Source: Bacteroides sp.
GTDB lineage: Bacteria; Bacteroidota; Bacteroidia; Bacteroidales; Bacteroidaceae
Assembly (NCBI RefSeq): GCF_028690125.1
Contig: NZ_JAQVBV010000005.1
Span: forward strand, 124,001 to 188,000
Reading direction: 5' to 3'
Length of the DNA: 64,000 nucleotides
The position numbers were made by a program, and so were the translations under genes. Under the pieces are notes generated by a model. That model saw only the letters and a program-made list of their open reading frames with translations. It had not been told where the DNA came from and made no database searches. This document shows positions 40,292-50,170 of this stretch, in pieces. The first letter of the stretch is position 1. Every line of letters starts with the position of its first letter.

Positions 40292-41551
40292 TTATTGATT
40301 TGTAGTATATTTCAATTGATAAATTCCCTGCAAACGCTGAATTTCATGCATTGCTTTTGCCTGACGTGCCAGACTCTCATTGGTCAGTTCACGCAGCATT
40401 TCAGTAACTGTCAATGTACCGTTTGCTACCTTCGCCTCTGCAGACTTACGAATATTAGTACGTAACCGGATAATTTCATCATCATCCTTCATCTGTTTCT
40501 CCATCGAACGGATTGCTTGGTCCTGCTGAGTCATCTGCAAACGTGTATTAAAGAGAAATACATCACGATTATTTCCCAACTGTTGCCGTTGATTTTCAAT
40601 CAAACGGCGGTCATTCTTCAAAGTATAAAGACTACCAAAGTTCCATGACAGTCGAACACCTGCTACATAATACGGAGAAAATTCATTTTTCAGCATATTT
40701 AATCCCGGATTTCCGTATGCCCCCTGCACAAACAACCCGAAACGGGGAAGATGGCGAACATTCAACGCCTTTTCCTTTACGTCCAATCCTGTCGCCTGCG
40801 CATCAAACAAAGATAATTCCGGGCGACGAATCTCACTAACAACAGAAATATCCTTTTCGGGAACAGGCTTCTCTAAGATCGATTCTTGAGAAAGCTCTTC
40901 CCCTATCAGCAAAGACAACATCTTTAAATAAGCCTCTCGCGAAAAAGAAAGTGCTACCCTTTTCTGACGAGCATTCAGTTGTTCCACTTTCACAGCATCC
41001 AAGTCAGCTTGATTAGCAATACCATTCTCCACATAAGAACTGATCTGGCGAAAATTTCGTTCCAATTCATCTTGTAACAATGAGTTCTGCCTCAATTGTT
41101 CATCCAGCAAAAGAATCCCGAAATACAAATCATTCACCCTATTGTTCAGAGCGTACATATCTACATTCAGTTTTTCCTTATCCACCTCTGCTCCGGCAAT
41201 TGCTTGTTTCTTCTGCATCCTGATTCCTCCGCCATCCCAAATATTCTGTTGCAATTCCACTGCCAGCTGATACTGGTCTTTAGGCAATCCCTTAATATTT
41301 ACTCCGGGAATTTTTATAGGAAGTTCTGTCACCTCGCTCTGATACGTAGCCTTAGCCGAAAGAGCAAATTGCGGCAAATTACCCCTAGCGGCATTCTCCA
41401 GATTATATTCCTTTGTTTTCTCCACCAAATCATATTGACGTACCAACGGATAGTTGTTCTGTGTTTTCCGCTGACATTCTTCCAGCGTCACCTGCCCATA
41501 CATTCCCGATGTGCAAGCAAACAAAGAGAGAGTAAAAATCATTCTTTTCAT
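40292..41551 (-). CDS. TolC family outer-membrane efflux channel
   Basis: About 419 residues; signal peptide ends near GMYGQ. The OEP repeats are visible as two long helical parts (about 30-215 and 225-415), for example LEECQRKTQNNYPLVRQYD and SYVENGIANQADLDAVKVEQL. It is the first gene of the efflux operon. The start at 41551 (MKRMIF) gives a cleaner signal peptide than 41557. TATCTTTG at 41590-41583 on the minus strand is a full -7 match. The regulator that diverges from it is broken. Confidence 0.93.
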   Translation of the reverse strand: MKRMIFTLSLFACTSGMYGQVTLEECQRKTQNNYPLVRQYDLVEKTKEYNLENAARGNLPQFALSAKATYQSEVTELPIKIPGVNIKGLPKDQYQLAVELQQNIWDGGGIRMQKKQAIAGAEVDKEKLNVDMYALNNRVNDLYFGILLLDEQLRQNSLLQDELERNFRQISSYVENGIANQADLDAVKVEQLNARQKRVALSFSREAYLKMLSLLIGEELSQESILEKPVPEKDISVVSEIRRPELSLFDAQATGLDVKEKALNVRHLPRFGLFVQGAYGNPGLNMLKNEFSPYYVAGVRLSWNFGSLYTLKNDRRLIENQRQQLGNNRDVFLFNTRLQMTQQDQAIRSMEKQMKDDDEIIRLRTNIRKSAEAKVANGTLTVTEMLRELTNESLARQAKAMHEIQRLQGIYQLKYTTNQ

Positions 41552-41582
41552 ACACATATTTTTCTATGAGTTCTTCGAAAGA

Positions 41583-41590
41583 CAAAGATA
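41583..41590 (-). promoter_or_regulatory. -7 element of the efflux operon
   Basis: TATCTTTG on the minus strand, about 32 bases before the tolC start; no matching -33 box. A second TATCTTTG (41687-41694, plus strand) serves the divergent araC gene. Confidence 0.5.
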
Positions 41591-42128
41591 GGCGTTTCAC
41601 ACATAGCTTCACATTCCAAGAGTCAGTAAATATGTTCCAATAGTTTGATAAATTGGAATTAAAAAAGAAGATATAGCATGATTTATTATCTTTGCAGGAA
41701 AATGATGAAAGAAAATGGAAAAGAAAAAACCAGTAGAATTAGGACTGAAATTACTAGGAGAACTGAAAATTGTCCGTCACAACGAATTTCGCTTTATAAC
41801 TTCTGATTTTGGTTTTGTTAATAGCTTCATCAAAATGGAATCCCAGTTTTTCACCTTCGATCAGCCTTACCGTATAAAAGAGGGACGAATTGTATTTATA
41901 AAACAAGGATATATACAAGCACGAATCAACTTGATAGAATACACCCTACAACCCGGCACTATATCACTCATTACTCCCAATTCGATCATACAAGCCATCA
42001 GAGTATCGTCAGATCTTGATGTAGGCTAAGCACCCAGCGCCTTGCCGTATTTCTACGGTAGGTTTCCATGTACTCGCCCCCGAACCGGACTTACACCTCT
42101 CGACGTATCCGGCTCTCCACTAATATTA

Positions 42129-42455
42129 TCAGTCTAACTTACCTGTATGAATCTTCCAATGGTATTCATGACATACCGCAATGGTCTTTCTCTTACGTGC
42201 TATCATATGTTTCTCCCATCTCTTCTTCCCCTTTAGGTCTTTGAGTTTTCGAACATGATGCATTGACGTTTGAGTTTCCATTCCGCAAATCTCACATTTA
42301 TTCGCTTTTATTCTGTCGATTAAGCTTGTCCTTGTAATTTTTGCAGTTGGTATCTCTTCATTGAATTTGATTCTATTTAAAGGCTTGCGCTTAAATCCGT
42401 CATGATAGAATTCGCATCTTAATATTTTCCCCTTTTTGTTTAAATAGTTAACCCC
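42129..42455 (-). pseudogene. Frameshifted HNH endonuclease domain of the intron protein
   Basis: Directly after the G4 tract (42452-42455 on the plus strand as CCCC) the next frame reads VNYLNKKGKILRCEFYHDG, then KCEICGMETQTSMHHVRK and KTIAVCHEYHWKIHTGKLD, stopping at 42129. This is the usual DNA-binding plus HNH tail of LtrA-type proteins. Adding one G would fuse it to the 497-residue protein. The second zinc pair, normally C-x-x-C-H, reads CHEYH, so one cysteine is replaced by tyrosine. Second-strand cleavage is probably lost. Confidence 0.75.
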
Positions 42456-43933
42456 AACTCGCCATTTTTACTGTATTCTCGTATAATTTTGCGAGTTGAT
42501 GATTCATACTTACACGCATAGGTTTTATACATGCTATATTCCATAATATTGTAAAAAGAGTCTATCTTATAACTGTTGTTCGCTAACGAAAAGTAGTTGT
42601 AAAATCCTCGTATTTCTGCGTTGTACTGGTTGAGTATCTCTAAGTCATCATTGTTTTTCATACAAGGTCTTGCCTTGGAACGCCATATTTCTTTCCCATT
42701 ATTATAGGATAGTCTTATGGCATCGTACTCGAAAAGCTTCTTTTTCATCGTGTCTAATGACACTTCAAGAAAGACTTTTGACCTATAATACCGATGTGGT
42801 GTACCACGTCCAATCCGTTTGGTCTGATTTGTTTTGTAAATGCCGATTTCATACCCTAAGAATTTAGCATTTTCCTTTGCGTTGGTTATCAGTGTTTTCT
42901 GGTCAGATAATTCCAATTTTAGTCTTTCCAATAAGAAAAGTTTTATCTCTTCTTTTGCTTTGACACAGTCTTCCTTACTGCCAATGATTCCAATTAAAAA
43001 GTCATCTGCATATCTCACGTATTTCAATCGACGATAGCTACTATCCATTTCATCCAGACTTGGATGATTAACACGAGCTTTACATGACTCATTGATGCGA
43101 TTCAGGTAAAACTTTCTCTGTTCTACGTCTGTTACGGTTTTAAGTTTTCGCTCGGCTCTAATTTTTCTCAATGCATACTTTGTATAAGCTGTATCAGTTT
43201 TTCGATTTTTACCTTTGTCAAAAGATTGGATGTATTCCTTCATGTATTTGTCGAATTTGTCAAGATAGATATTTGCCAATATCGGACTTATGATACCACC
43301 TTGTGGAGTTCCACTATACGTGCGATGGAATACCCAATCTTCCATATATCCCGCATTGAGAAACTTCCTTATCAGTCTTAAAAATCTGTCGTCAGAGATT
43401 TTTTCTCCCATAATATTAATTAAAATATCATGATTGATATTATCAAAGAATCCTTTGATATCTCCCTCTACAAACCATTTAGAACCTGTGAAAGTGTCTT
43501 TTATTTGGGATAGTGCTGTATGGCATCCTCTGTTAGGTCGGAATCCATGTGAGCAATGTTCAAAACTGCCTTCATAAATTGCCTCCAAAATCATACGAAT
43601 GACCTCTTGCACCAGTTTATCATTAAAAGAAGGTATTCCTAACGGTCTTTTACTTCCGTTTTTCTTTGGAATATATATTCTCTTTGATGATATAGGTTGA
43701 TATTGCTCGCTTTTGAGCAATTCAATCAATTGTTCTATACGAGAAATACTCATATCGTCAATAGTTTTGCCATCAACGCCAGGAGTCATGTTGCCCTCTT
43801 TGGAATATATCCTCTGATAGGCAACATAGTACATTTCTTGATTGAACAGTATCCGATATAGCCTTTCAAATCTATACGTTAAGATTTTACTATGCTCTGC
43901 CAGACTGTTTAATACTTTCTCTGGATGTCTCAT
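42440..43933 (-). CDS. ltrA: Group II intron reverse transcriptase/maturase (lacks its endonuclease domain)
   Basis: A 497-residue intron-encoded protein that helps splicing and copies intron RNA into DNA. Reverse transcriptase blocks are visible: KRPLGIPSFNDKLVQEVIRMI, GDIKGFFDNINHD (first catalytic Asp), SGTPQGGIISPILANIYLD and YVRYADDFLIG (YADD). The X/maturase domain follows, ending near YACKYESSTRKIIREYSKNG. The frame then stops at 42440, four codons beyond a G4 tract where one base seems lost. The C-terminal HNH domain therefore lies in another frame. The RT and maturase parts look intact. Confidence 0.93.
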   Translation of the reverse strand: MRHPEKVLNSLAEHSKILTYRFERLYRILFNQEMYYVAYQRIYSKEGNMTPGVDGKTIDDMSISRIEQLIELLKSEQYQPISSKRIYIPKKNGSKRPLGIPSFNDKLVQEVIRMILEAIYEGSFEHCSHGFRPNRGCHTALSQIKDTFTGSKWFVEGDIKGFFDNINHDILINIMGEKISDDRFLRLIRKFLNAGYMEDWVFHRTYSGTPQGGIISPILANIYLDKFDKYMKEYIQSFDKGKNRKTDTAYTKYALRKIRAERKLKTVTDVEQRKFYLNRINESCKARVNHPSLDEMDSSYRRLKYVRYADDFLIGIIGSKEDCVKAKEEIKLFLLERLKLELSDQKTLITNAKENAKFLGYEIGIYKTNQTKRIGRGTPHRYYRSKVFLEVSLDTMKKKLFEYDAIRLSYNNGKEIWRSKARPCMKNNDDLEILNQYNAEIRGFYNYFSLANNSYKIDSFYNIMEYSMYKTYACKYESSTRKIIREYSKNGELGLTI

Positions 43934-45156
43934 AATGTCTCACACATTTTCCGTTAATTGTATTAAAAATATTAGCTGCCTCCCTTTGCCATGTACAAGG
44001 CTTTCCCTTGCTCGGACTACTACGGAGGCTCCGTTGCCTTGTCAGATATTCAAAGGTCTGCACCTTATAGCCTTACAACTGGCGTTCTGATTTAGGCAAT
44101 CCCCATTTAGACATATAATAACTTTTAGCTCGATAAATTGTCGGATACGATGTCCACCCTTTATTGCTTATTGCAATTGCGCTGTGATTAGTTTACGCTT
44201 CTGTTTAATTCACATCTAAACAGAGTATCACAGTATGACGCCATTAATTGTCTTTCGTCATAAACCACCATTTGTTCGCTCAGGCTATCGTTTAATCAGT
44301 ATGGATTTTATCCTCGTATTTATCATTTCATCTTTCTATTCAGTCGCAACATGACAATTAGTTGACTTATAGATTTCCCGGCATGCTACACTCCCTGTCT
44401 TGTTTCCATTTCAGATAAGTCGGTTGATGACAGACTTGTAAACTCGTGTCTGGTATTGCGCTACCAATACATTTATTATATGCCCTTATGGGCGCACATG
44501 AAAATGATGGCTATTGATAACAATTTTCTTCCCTTCACCAGTAAAGATGATTTTCTCAAATATTTTCCCCAATACCCCAATAATATACTATTAACATTAC
44601 CTCTGAAAGAGCAAATTCGTATTGAAAGTTATTTCACATTAATGTGGGATATATTACAGGAACCAACTTTCCGTCGTGAAGTTATACAGCATCTTGTAGC
44701 AAGCCTCTTATATAATATAAATTGTATAGCAAACAGCACTCAAACCACTTCAAAACACCTAACACACCAAGAAGACATTTTCCAACGTTTTATCTCCCTC
44801 GTCAATACACATAGCAAGAAGGAAAGAAACGTCAGTTTTTATGCAAACAAATTATACCTTACTCCCCGCTATCTGAACACTATTATCCGACAAACCAGCC
44901 AACAGACAATAATGGACTGGATCAATCAATCCATTATACAAGAAGCCAAAATCTTACTCAAGCATAGCGATCTTCTAGTATATCAAATCTCAGATGAATT
45001 GAATTTTCCCAATCCGTCCTTTTTCTGTAAATTCTTCAAAAAAATGACTGGGATGACACCGCAAGAATACCAGAAGAAACAATAAGTATCTCAACATTAA
45101 TTTGATACTTTACATCAATGTTTTCGCTTACACTTTTTTCATCTGAAAATTTTCTA

Positions 45157-45164
45157 TATATTTG
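45157..45164 (+). promoter_or_regulatory. -7 element of the GH78-GH20 pair
   Basis: TATATTTG, a full match to TAnnTTTG, 67 bases before the ATG at 45232. The -33 region is weak, which fits a promoter that needs an activator. Confidence 0.5.
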
Positions 45165-45231
45165 TGCGACTGTTTAAAAACGGTTTAACAATTAACACCC
45201 TTGTTCAATCTAAACAAATCATTTCTATTAT

Positions 45232-46989
45232 ATGAAAAATATATACTTAATTATTATTTTGTTACTTTCAGCACAAATGGGCATAGCCCAAAAGCATCAA
45301 CTACCTCCTGTATGGAAAGATACATATGTACAGCAAGATTCACGTACACGAAGCTATATTTCCCCTACTCGCATTGTCTGGAAAAGCAACCATACAACTG
45401 CAAAAGTGAACGATGAACAGAATTTAATACGTCCCGGCATCAGGCAATCTATTTTAGGTAGCGAGAATGTCTGCCGTATGCGCAGTACAACTACCGATAC
45501 AGCCTCTATCTTGCTCGATTTCGGACGACAATTGCAGGGAGGAATTCAAATTGTCACAGGGCAATCTCCTAATAACAACCCTATTCGTGTGAGAATTCGT
45601 TTCGGTGAATCCGTTAGCGAAGCTATGTGCGACATTGATGGAAAAAATGGTGCTAGCAACGATCACGCTATGCGCGATTTTGAGCTCAAACTTCCTTGGC
45701 TAGGCACATTAGAGGTTGGTAATTCGGGATTCCGCTTTGTACGTATCGACTTACTTGACACTGATGTCGAACTGCAATTAAAAGAGGTGCTCGCCATTTT
45801 TAATTATCGTGATATCCCTTATTTAGGCTCATTCCGTTGCAATGATGAACGGTTAAACGAAATTTGGATGACAGGAGCATATACTGTGCATCTCAATATG
45901 CAAGAATATTTGTGGGATGCCATCAAACGCGACCGTCTGGTATGGGTGGGCGACTTACATCCGGAAGTAATGACTGTCAATACTGTATTCGGTTACAACG
46001 AGGTCGTTCCTAAGAGCCTTGACCTGATTCGCGATGCCACCCCTGTCCCCGCATGGATGAACGGTATCAGCTCATATTCTTTGTGGTGGATCATTATTCA
46101 TCGCGACTGGTATTTTTATCAAGGTAACATAGATTACCTGAAAGAACAAAAAACTTACCTGACACAACTCATTAACCACCTATTGACCAAAATAGATGCG
46201 AATGGAAAAGAAACATTGGACGGAATGCGATTCCTAGATTGGCCATCAAGCGAAAATCAAAAAGGAGTCGATGCCGGATTACAAGCATTAATGGTGCAGA
46301 CAATGGATTGCGGCAAAGAACTATTTTCCATACTCAAAGACAACGAAATGGCGAAGAAGTGCGAAGATGCTGCTGTTCTATTGCGTACCTATCGTCCGGA
46401 TCCCAATCATTCAAAACAGGCAGCTGCTTTGATGACCTTATCAGGATTAATTGATCCGAAAACAGCCAACAACGAAGTTTTATCGATAGGTGGTTCTAAG
46501 AATTTCTCCACTTTCTACGGTTATTATATGCTGAAAGCCATGGCGACAGCAGGCGATTATACCAATGCATTAGATCGTATACGCGAATTCTGGGGAGCAA
46601 TGCTCGATTTAGGAGCAACTTCGTTCTGGGAAGATTTCAACATCGAATGGATTGAAAATGCCGCACGCATTGACGAATTAGTTCCTGAAGGTAAAGTAGA
46701 CGTACATAAAAGTTATGGAAACTACTGTTACAAAGGATATCGCCACAGTTTCTCACATGGCTGGGCTTCCGGTCCCACTTCTTATCTGAGCGAATATGTA
46801 TTGGGAGTTAAAGTAGTGGAACCGGGATGTAAAGTGGTAAAAATAGAACCTCATCTGGGTGATCTGAAATGGGCGGAAGGTACATTTCCTACTCCCTACG
46901 GCATCATCAAGATACGCCATGAGCAAAGAAATGACGGTTCTGTCAAATCAACGATAAAAGCTCCCAAAGGGGTGAAAATTATCAAATAA
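45232..46989 (+). CDS. Secreted alpha-L-rhamnosidase-like enzyme (GH78)
   Basis: A 585-residue exported protein; signal peptide 1-19 (cleavage after GIA). An N-terminal beta region (about 20-200) precedes an (alpha/alpha)6 barrel. The conserved catalytic segment is KRDRLVWVGDLHPE, with the general acid expected in the Asp/Glu positions there. The C-terminal HGWASGPTSYLSEYVLGV and the final beta-sandwich are GH78-like. It is shorter than many GH78 enzymes, lacking extra N-terminal domains. It forms a pair with GH20 (6 bases). Rhamnose is the likely target, but this subgroup is not well defined. Confidence 0.85.
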   Translation: MKNIYLIIILLLSAQMGIAQKHQLPPVWKDTYVQQDSRTRSYISPTRIVWKSNHTTAKVNDEQNLIRPGIRQSILGSENVCRMRSTTTDTASILLDFGRQLQGGIQIVTGQSPNNNPIRVRIRFGESVSEAMCDIDGKNGASNDHAMRDFELKLPWLGTLEVGNSGFRFVRIDLLDTDVELQLKEVLAIFNYRDIPYLGSFRCNDERLNEIWMTGAYTVHLNMQEYLWDAIKRDRLVWVGDLHPEVMTVNTVFGYNEVVPKSLDLIRDATPVPAWMNGISSYSLWWIIIHRDWYFYQGNIDYLKEQKTYLTQLINHLLTKIDANGKETLDGMRFLDWPSSENQKGVDAGLQALMVQTMDCGKELFSILKDNEMAKKCEDAAVLLRTYRPDPNHSKQAAALMTLSGLIDPKTANNEVLSIGGSKNFSTFYGYYMLKAMATAGDYTNALDRIREFWGAMLDLGATSFWEDFNIEWIENAARIDELVPEGKVDVHKSYGNYCYKGYRHSFSHGWASGPTSYLSEYVLGVKVVEPGCKVVKIEPHLGDLKWAEGTFPTPYGIIKIRHEQRNDGSVKSTIKAPKGVKIIK

Positions 46990-46995
46990 CCAATA

Positions 46996-48543
46996 ATGAT
47001 GAAAACACCTTTTATTTCTTTTCTTTTATTTTGTTGTATACAGCTTACAGCTGCACAGGAGCTGGGACTCATTCCCTATCCCAACAAGATCAGCATGGAA
47101 ACGGGTGAACTGATATACAAAGAAGTTATCTCTTTTTCACTACCTTCTCACTTAACATTGGAACCCGCTAGCATTATTTCACAGGCAAAAGGGTACGATA
47201 TTAAGCTAATAGTTCAAAAAAAAGGCGGAGCTATCAAATTCAAGAAAATAAAGAATTTGGCAGACGAAGCATACCAACTAACCATAAATAAAAAAGGAAT
47301 AACTATCGGATATGGAAATCGGTCGGGAGCATTCTATGCTTTACAAACCCTCAATCAACTGATCCGAAAAAACGGAGAAGACTATATCATTCCTTATGTG
47401 AGTATTTCAGACCAACCAGCCTTTCATTGGCGAGCATATATGTTGGACGAAAGTCGTCATTTTCAAGGAATAAAAACAGTAAAAACTCTTTTAGACGAAA
47501 TGGCCCGCCTGAAAATGAACATTTTTCATTGGCACTTAGTAGATGATCCGGGATGGCGTATCGAGATTGATAAATATCCAAAACTCACATCAATCGGTTC
47601 AAAGAAAGATTTTTCCAATCGTGACATGAGTACTGATGAATGGACGAAAAAATTCCCGGGCAACTATTATTATACCAAAGACGAAATACGTGACATTATT
47701 GCCTATGCAGAAGCACGTTGCATTACGATTATACCTGAAATAGAAATGCCGGGGCATGCATCTGCTTCTATTCTTGCTTATCCCGAATTAGGTACATTAA
47801 GCAAATCCAAGGGAATCGGAATATGGGGAGATATTTATGATATATCCGATCCCAAAGTAGAGATGTTTATACAAGATGTACTCACTGAAGTAATCGATCT
47901 ATTCCCTTCACGGATTATTCACATCGGAGGTGATGAAGTGCCACACAGCCATTGGGAAAACACATCTTCTGTAGCCGATTTTATGAAATCCAATCATTTA
48001 CCTACTGCCAAGGATCTACAAATCTGGTTCATCAACCGCATCTCTAAGTTCTTACAATCAAAAGGATGTACTATGATGGGATGGAACGAGATAACAGGTG
48101 ATAATGTACACGGAGAGACTACTGAAAATAAATCGGAGAAACTAGCCGATGGCACAGTTGTTCACTTCTGGGATGGAGATGCGAGCCTAGTCAATAAATC
48201 AATAAAGCGAGGTTATAAGGTGGTTAATTCCAATCGTTTTTTCACCTACTTAGATTATTCTTATGAAACTACAAGCATGGAAAAATCATATTCTTTTTCA
48301 CCTGTCCCCGAAGGACTCAGTGAAAAAGAACAAAAGAATATATGGGGCTTGGGATGTCAAATGTGGGGAGAATATACTCCGACTGCCGAACGCGTTTTTT
48401 ACATGACATTTCCACGAATAGCAGCCCATGCTGAAACCGGTTGGACAATAAGTGAAAATAAAAATTATGATCGTTTTTTAAAAGCCCTGCCCAACTTTAA
48501 ACAAGTATGGGCCAGGACTATTCCTTTAGCTACCGATTTTTAG
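46996..48543 (+). CDS. Secreted GH20 beta-N-acetylhexosaminidase
   Basis: A 515-residue exported enzyme releasing terminal GlcNAc or GalNAc by substrate-assisted catalysis. Signal peptide is about 1-20 (LTAAQ). The N-terminal GH20b domain (about 22-140) is followed by the TIM barrel. Marks are DESRHFQGI, then FHWHLVDDPGWRIEI and the catalytic Asp-Glu pair in HIGGDEVPHSHW; a tryptophan-rich WGLGCQMWGEY closes the pocket. Its last 14 bases overlap the end of the convergent manC gene. It is probably co-transcribed with GH78. Confidence 0.94.
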   Translation: MMKTPFISFLLFCCIQLTAAQELGLIPYPNKISMETGELIYKEVISFSLPSHLTLEPASIISQAKGYDIKLIVQKKGGAIKFKKIKNLADEAYQLTINKKGITIGYGNRSGAFYALQTLNQLIRKNGEDYIIPYVSISDQPAFHWRAYMLDESRHFQGIKTVKTLLDEMARLKMNIFHWHLVDDPGWRIEIDKYPKLTSIGSKKDFSNRDMSTDEWTKKFPGNYYYTKDEIRDIIAYAEARCITIIPEIEMPGHASASILAYPELGTLSKSKGIGIWGDIYDISDPKVEMFIQDVLTEVIDLFPSRIIHIGGDEVPHSHWENTSSVADFMKSNHLPTAKDLQIWFINRISKFLQSKGCTMMGWNEITGDNVHGETTENKSEKLADGTVVHFWDGDASLVNKSIKRGYKVVNSNRFFTYLDYSYETTSMEKSYSFSPVPEGLSEKEQKNIWGLGCQMWGEYTPTAERVFYMTFPRIAAHAETGWTISENKNYDRFLKALPNFKQVWARTIPLATDF

Positions 48544-49585
48544 ACGAAAATTCTTTGATTCTCTGCTCTTCTTCTAATCGACAGATGAGCAGAGTATTAT
48601 CTCTTTCAGCAACGATATATCCATCCAGCCCTTGCACTACCACTCGCTTTTCCTCACTAGTATGCACGATACAGTTCTTACTGTCATACAAGCGAATGTC
48701 AGGTCCTACCATAGCATTTCCTAATTTATCCTGAGGCAACAATCCTCGTAAAGCTCCCCATGTACCTAAATCCGACCAACCAAATGAAGCCGGAAGTACA
48801 TAGATTTCCTGTGCTTTCTCCATCACAGCATAGTCTATGGAAATACTTTCACAAGTTGGAAAAAATTTCCGTACAGATTCATTCTCTTTTTCGGTATAGA
48901 AATCGGGGAAAATACGATCAAATATTTGTGCAATGCTCGGAGCATACACACGCATCACTGAAGTTATGGTACGAACATTCCAAACAAAAATTCCAGCATT
49001 CCAAAAATAATTACCTTCTGCCAGATATACTTCGGCGATTTCTTTATCCGGTTTCTCCTTAAAAGCATCAACTGTAAAAATCTCCTTATCAGTCTGGAGC
49101 ATATTTCCGGCAGCAATATACCCATATCCGGTTTCCGCACGAGTGGGCTTAATTCCCAATGTTACAATCGCACTACTTTTATCTGTATACCGTAATGCTT
49201 TCTCTACCACCCGATGAAACTCTGTCGTATTAATTACCAGTGCATCCGAAGGAGTCACCACCATATTAGCATTCGGATGATTCTTCTTTATTTTCCAACA
49301 GGCATATGCAATACAAGGTGCAGTGTTACGCGCGCAAGGTTCTGCCAGAATATTACTTTCCGGAATTTCCGGCAATTGCTCCCGGACAATATCAATATAT
49401 TTTTCGGAAGTCACCACCCACATATTTTCTTGTGGACAGATACCGCTAAAGCGATCAACCGTCAGTTGAATCAACGTTCTTCCACATCCCATCACGTCTA
49501 TGAATTGTTTCGGACATTCTGGTGTGCTCATCGGCCAAAAGCGGCTACCAATACCGCCTGCCATAATAACAACATGGTTATCCAT
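48530..49585 (-). CDS. manC: Mannose-1-phosphate guanylyltransferase
   Basis: A 351-residue nucleotidyltransferase making GDP-mannose from mannose-1-phosphate and GTP. The signature is MAGGIGSRFWP with PKQF (the pyrophosphorylase loop), followed by GYGYIAAG and NYFWNAGIFVW. The C-terminal isomerase domain of bifunctional ManC proteins is absent, giving the short form. It supplies Gmd and Fcl, encoded in the same orientation 3-5 kb upstream, for GDP-fucose. It is cut off from that operon by about 2 kb of decayed sequence, so it may need its own promoter. Confidence 0.95.
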   Translation of the reverse strand: MDNHVVIMAGGIGSRFWPMSTPECPKQFIDVMGCGRTLIQLTVDRFSGICPQENMWVVTSEKYIDIVREQLPEIPESNILAEPCARNTAPCIAYACWKIKKNHPNANMVVTPSDALVINTTEFHRVVEKALRYTDKSSAIVTLGIKPTRAETGYGYIAAGNMLQTDKEIFTVDAFKEKPDKEIAEVYLAEGNYFWNAGIFVWNVRTITSVMRVYAPSIAQIFDRIFPDFYTEKENESVRKFFPTCESISIDYAVMEKAQEIYVLPASFGWSDLGTWGALRGLLPQDKLGNAMVGPDIRLYDSKNCIVHTSEEKRVVVQGLDGYIVAERDNTLLICRLEEEQRIKEFSSKNR

Positions 49586-49666
49586 ATCTATTTTTCTCTT
49601 TAATATAATATTTATGCAAGGTACGGCAAATAATGCAATTACACAACTTATAAATCAAAATTCTTT

Positions 49667-49885
49667 TTATGCCGTATTTCCTCCCAACTGGGAACTTCCC
49701 CCCCAATCATACACAACACACTTCCCATTTACATGGTGAAGGATTATTCCAATAATTAAATCCCTATTCTCCGTCAATACTTTCCTCGGTTGTTTAAGTT
49801 GTCTATTCAAATCAATTTTCAAGTCAATCATCTCCATCGCATATTGATAAGTAACAGATAATGATACATTATTAAATCTCGACAT
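49667..49885 (-). CDS. Small hypothetical protein upstream of manC
   Basis: A 72-codon frame beginning MSRFNNVSLSVTYQYAMEMI and ending YDWGGSSQLGGNTA, 81 bases upstream of manC in the same direction. I do not recognise it. No good ribosome-binding site is seen. A run of seven G (CCCCCCC on the plus strand, near 49698) lies close to the 3' end, where slippage would change the last residues. It may be a fragment of a decayed gene like those just upstream. Confidence 0.3.
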   Translation of the reverse strand: MSRFNNVSLSVTYQYAMEMIDLKIDLNRQLKQPRKVLTENRDLIIGIILHHVNGKCVVYDWGGSSQLGGNTA

Positions 49886-50170
49886 CGTTTCGTAGCACTC
49901 AAAAATTCATAATTCATTGGTTCCATTTTCTTTTTATTTATTAATAATATTAGTCCATATATACAATAATGTAATCACCTAATGGTTACATCGGGAGTCT
50001 ATATCATGCACATTCGGGCTCTGTGATATTTCTTCCTGTTTCGGACCAAATACTAAGAATTTCGGAAACCTATCTAATAATATTGTTCCTAAGAATACTA
50101 TAGCAAAAGTATCTGAAGAAAAAAAACAAGCAAATCTAATCGTCCTATATTTTCTTAAATCTGCTAATGA

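Larger units (their letters stand above)
42021..44497 (-). mobile_element. Group II intron inserted antisense in the araC gene
   Basis: A 2,477-base bacterial group II intron. On the minus strand it begins GTGCGCCCATAAGGGC at 44497, the classic GUGYG start, and ends CCTAC at 42021 (AY end). Domain V is a 34-base hairpin at 42115-42082, with GAGCCGGATACG...GTCCGGTTC. Domain VI follows, and the long 5' domain I spans about 43940-44497. The reverse transcriptase lies in domain IV. The boundaries are supported independently because removing the intron restores the araC frame. No target-site duplication is seen, as expected for retrohoming. Confidence 0.93.
41715..45085 (+). pseudogene. AraC family regulator split by an antisense group II intron
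   Basis: Exon 1 (41715-42020) encodes 102 residues of an N-terminal cupin-like sensing domain. Exon 2 (44498-45085) encodes 195 residues, ending with a two-part AraC helix-turn-helix (VSFYANKLYLTPRYLNTII, then YQISDELNFPNPSFFCKFFKKMTGMTPQEY). Joining 42020 to 44498 gives SSDLD-MKMMAIDNN in frame, 297 residues in all, a normal length for Bacteroides AraC proteins. The inserted intron is on the opposite strand, so splicing cannot repair this mRNA, and the gene should be inactive. Exon 1 alone ends at 42029; the ATG-like start at 44456 lies in intron sequence. It diverges from the efflux operon and precedes GH78. Confidence 0.9.

Noticed and set aside
44456..44497. Apparent N-terminus of the second araC piece (MRYQYIYYMPLWAH)
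   Set aside because: These codons read through the antisense 5' end of the group II intron; the true exon begins at 44498.
49698..49706. G7 tract as a phase-variable switch in the 72-codon frame
   Set aside because: The reading frame itself is doubtful, and slippage would only alter its last few residues.
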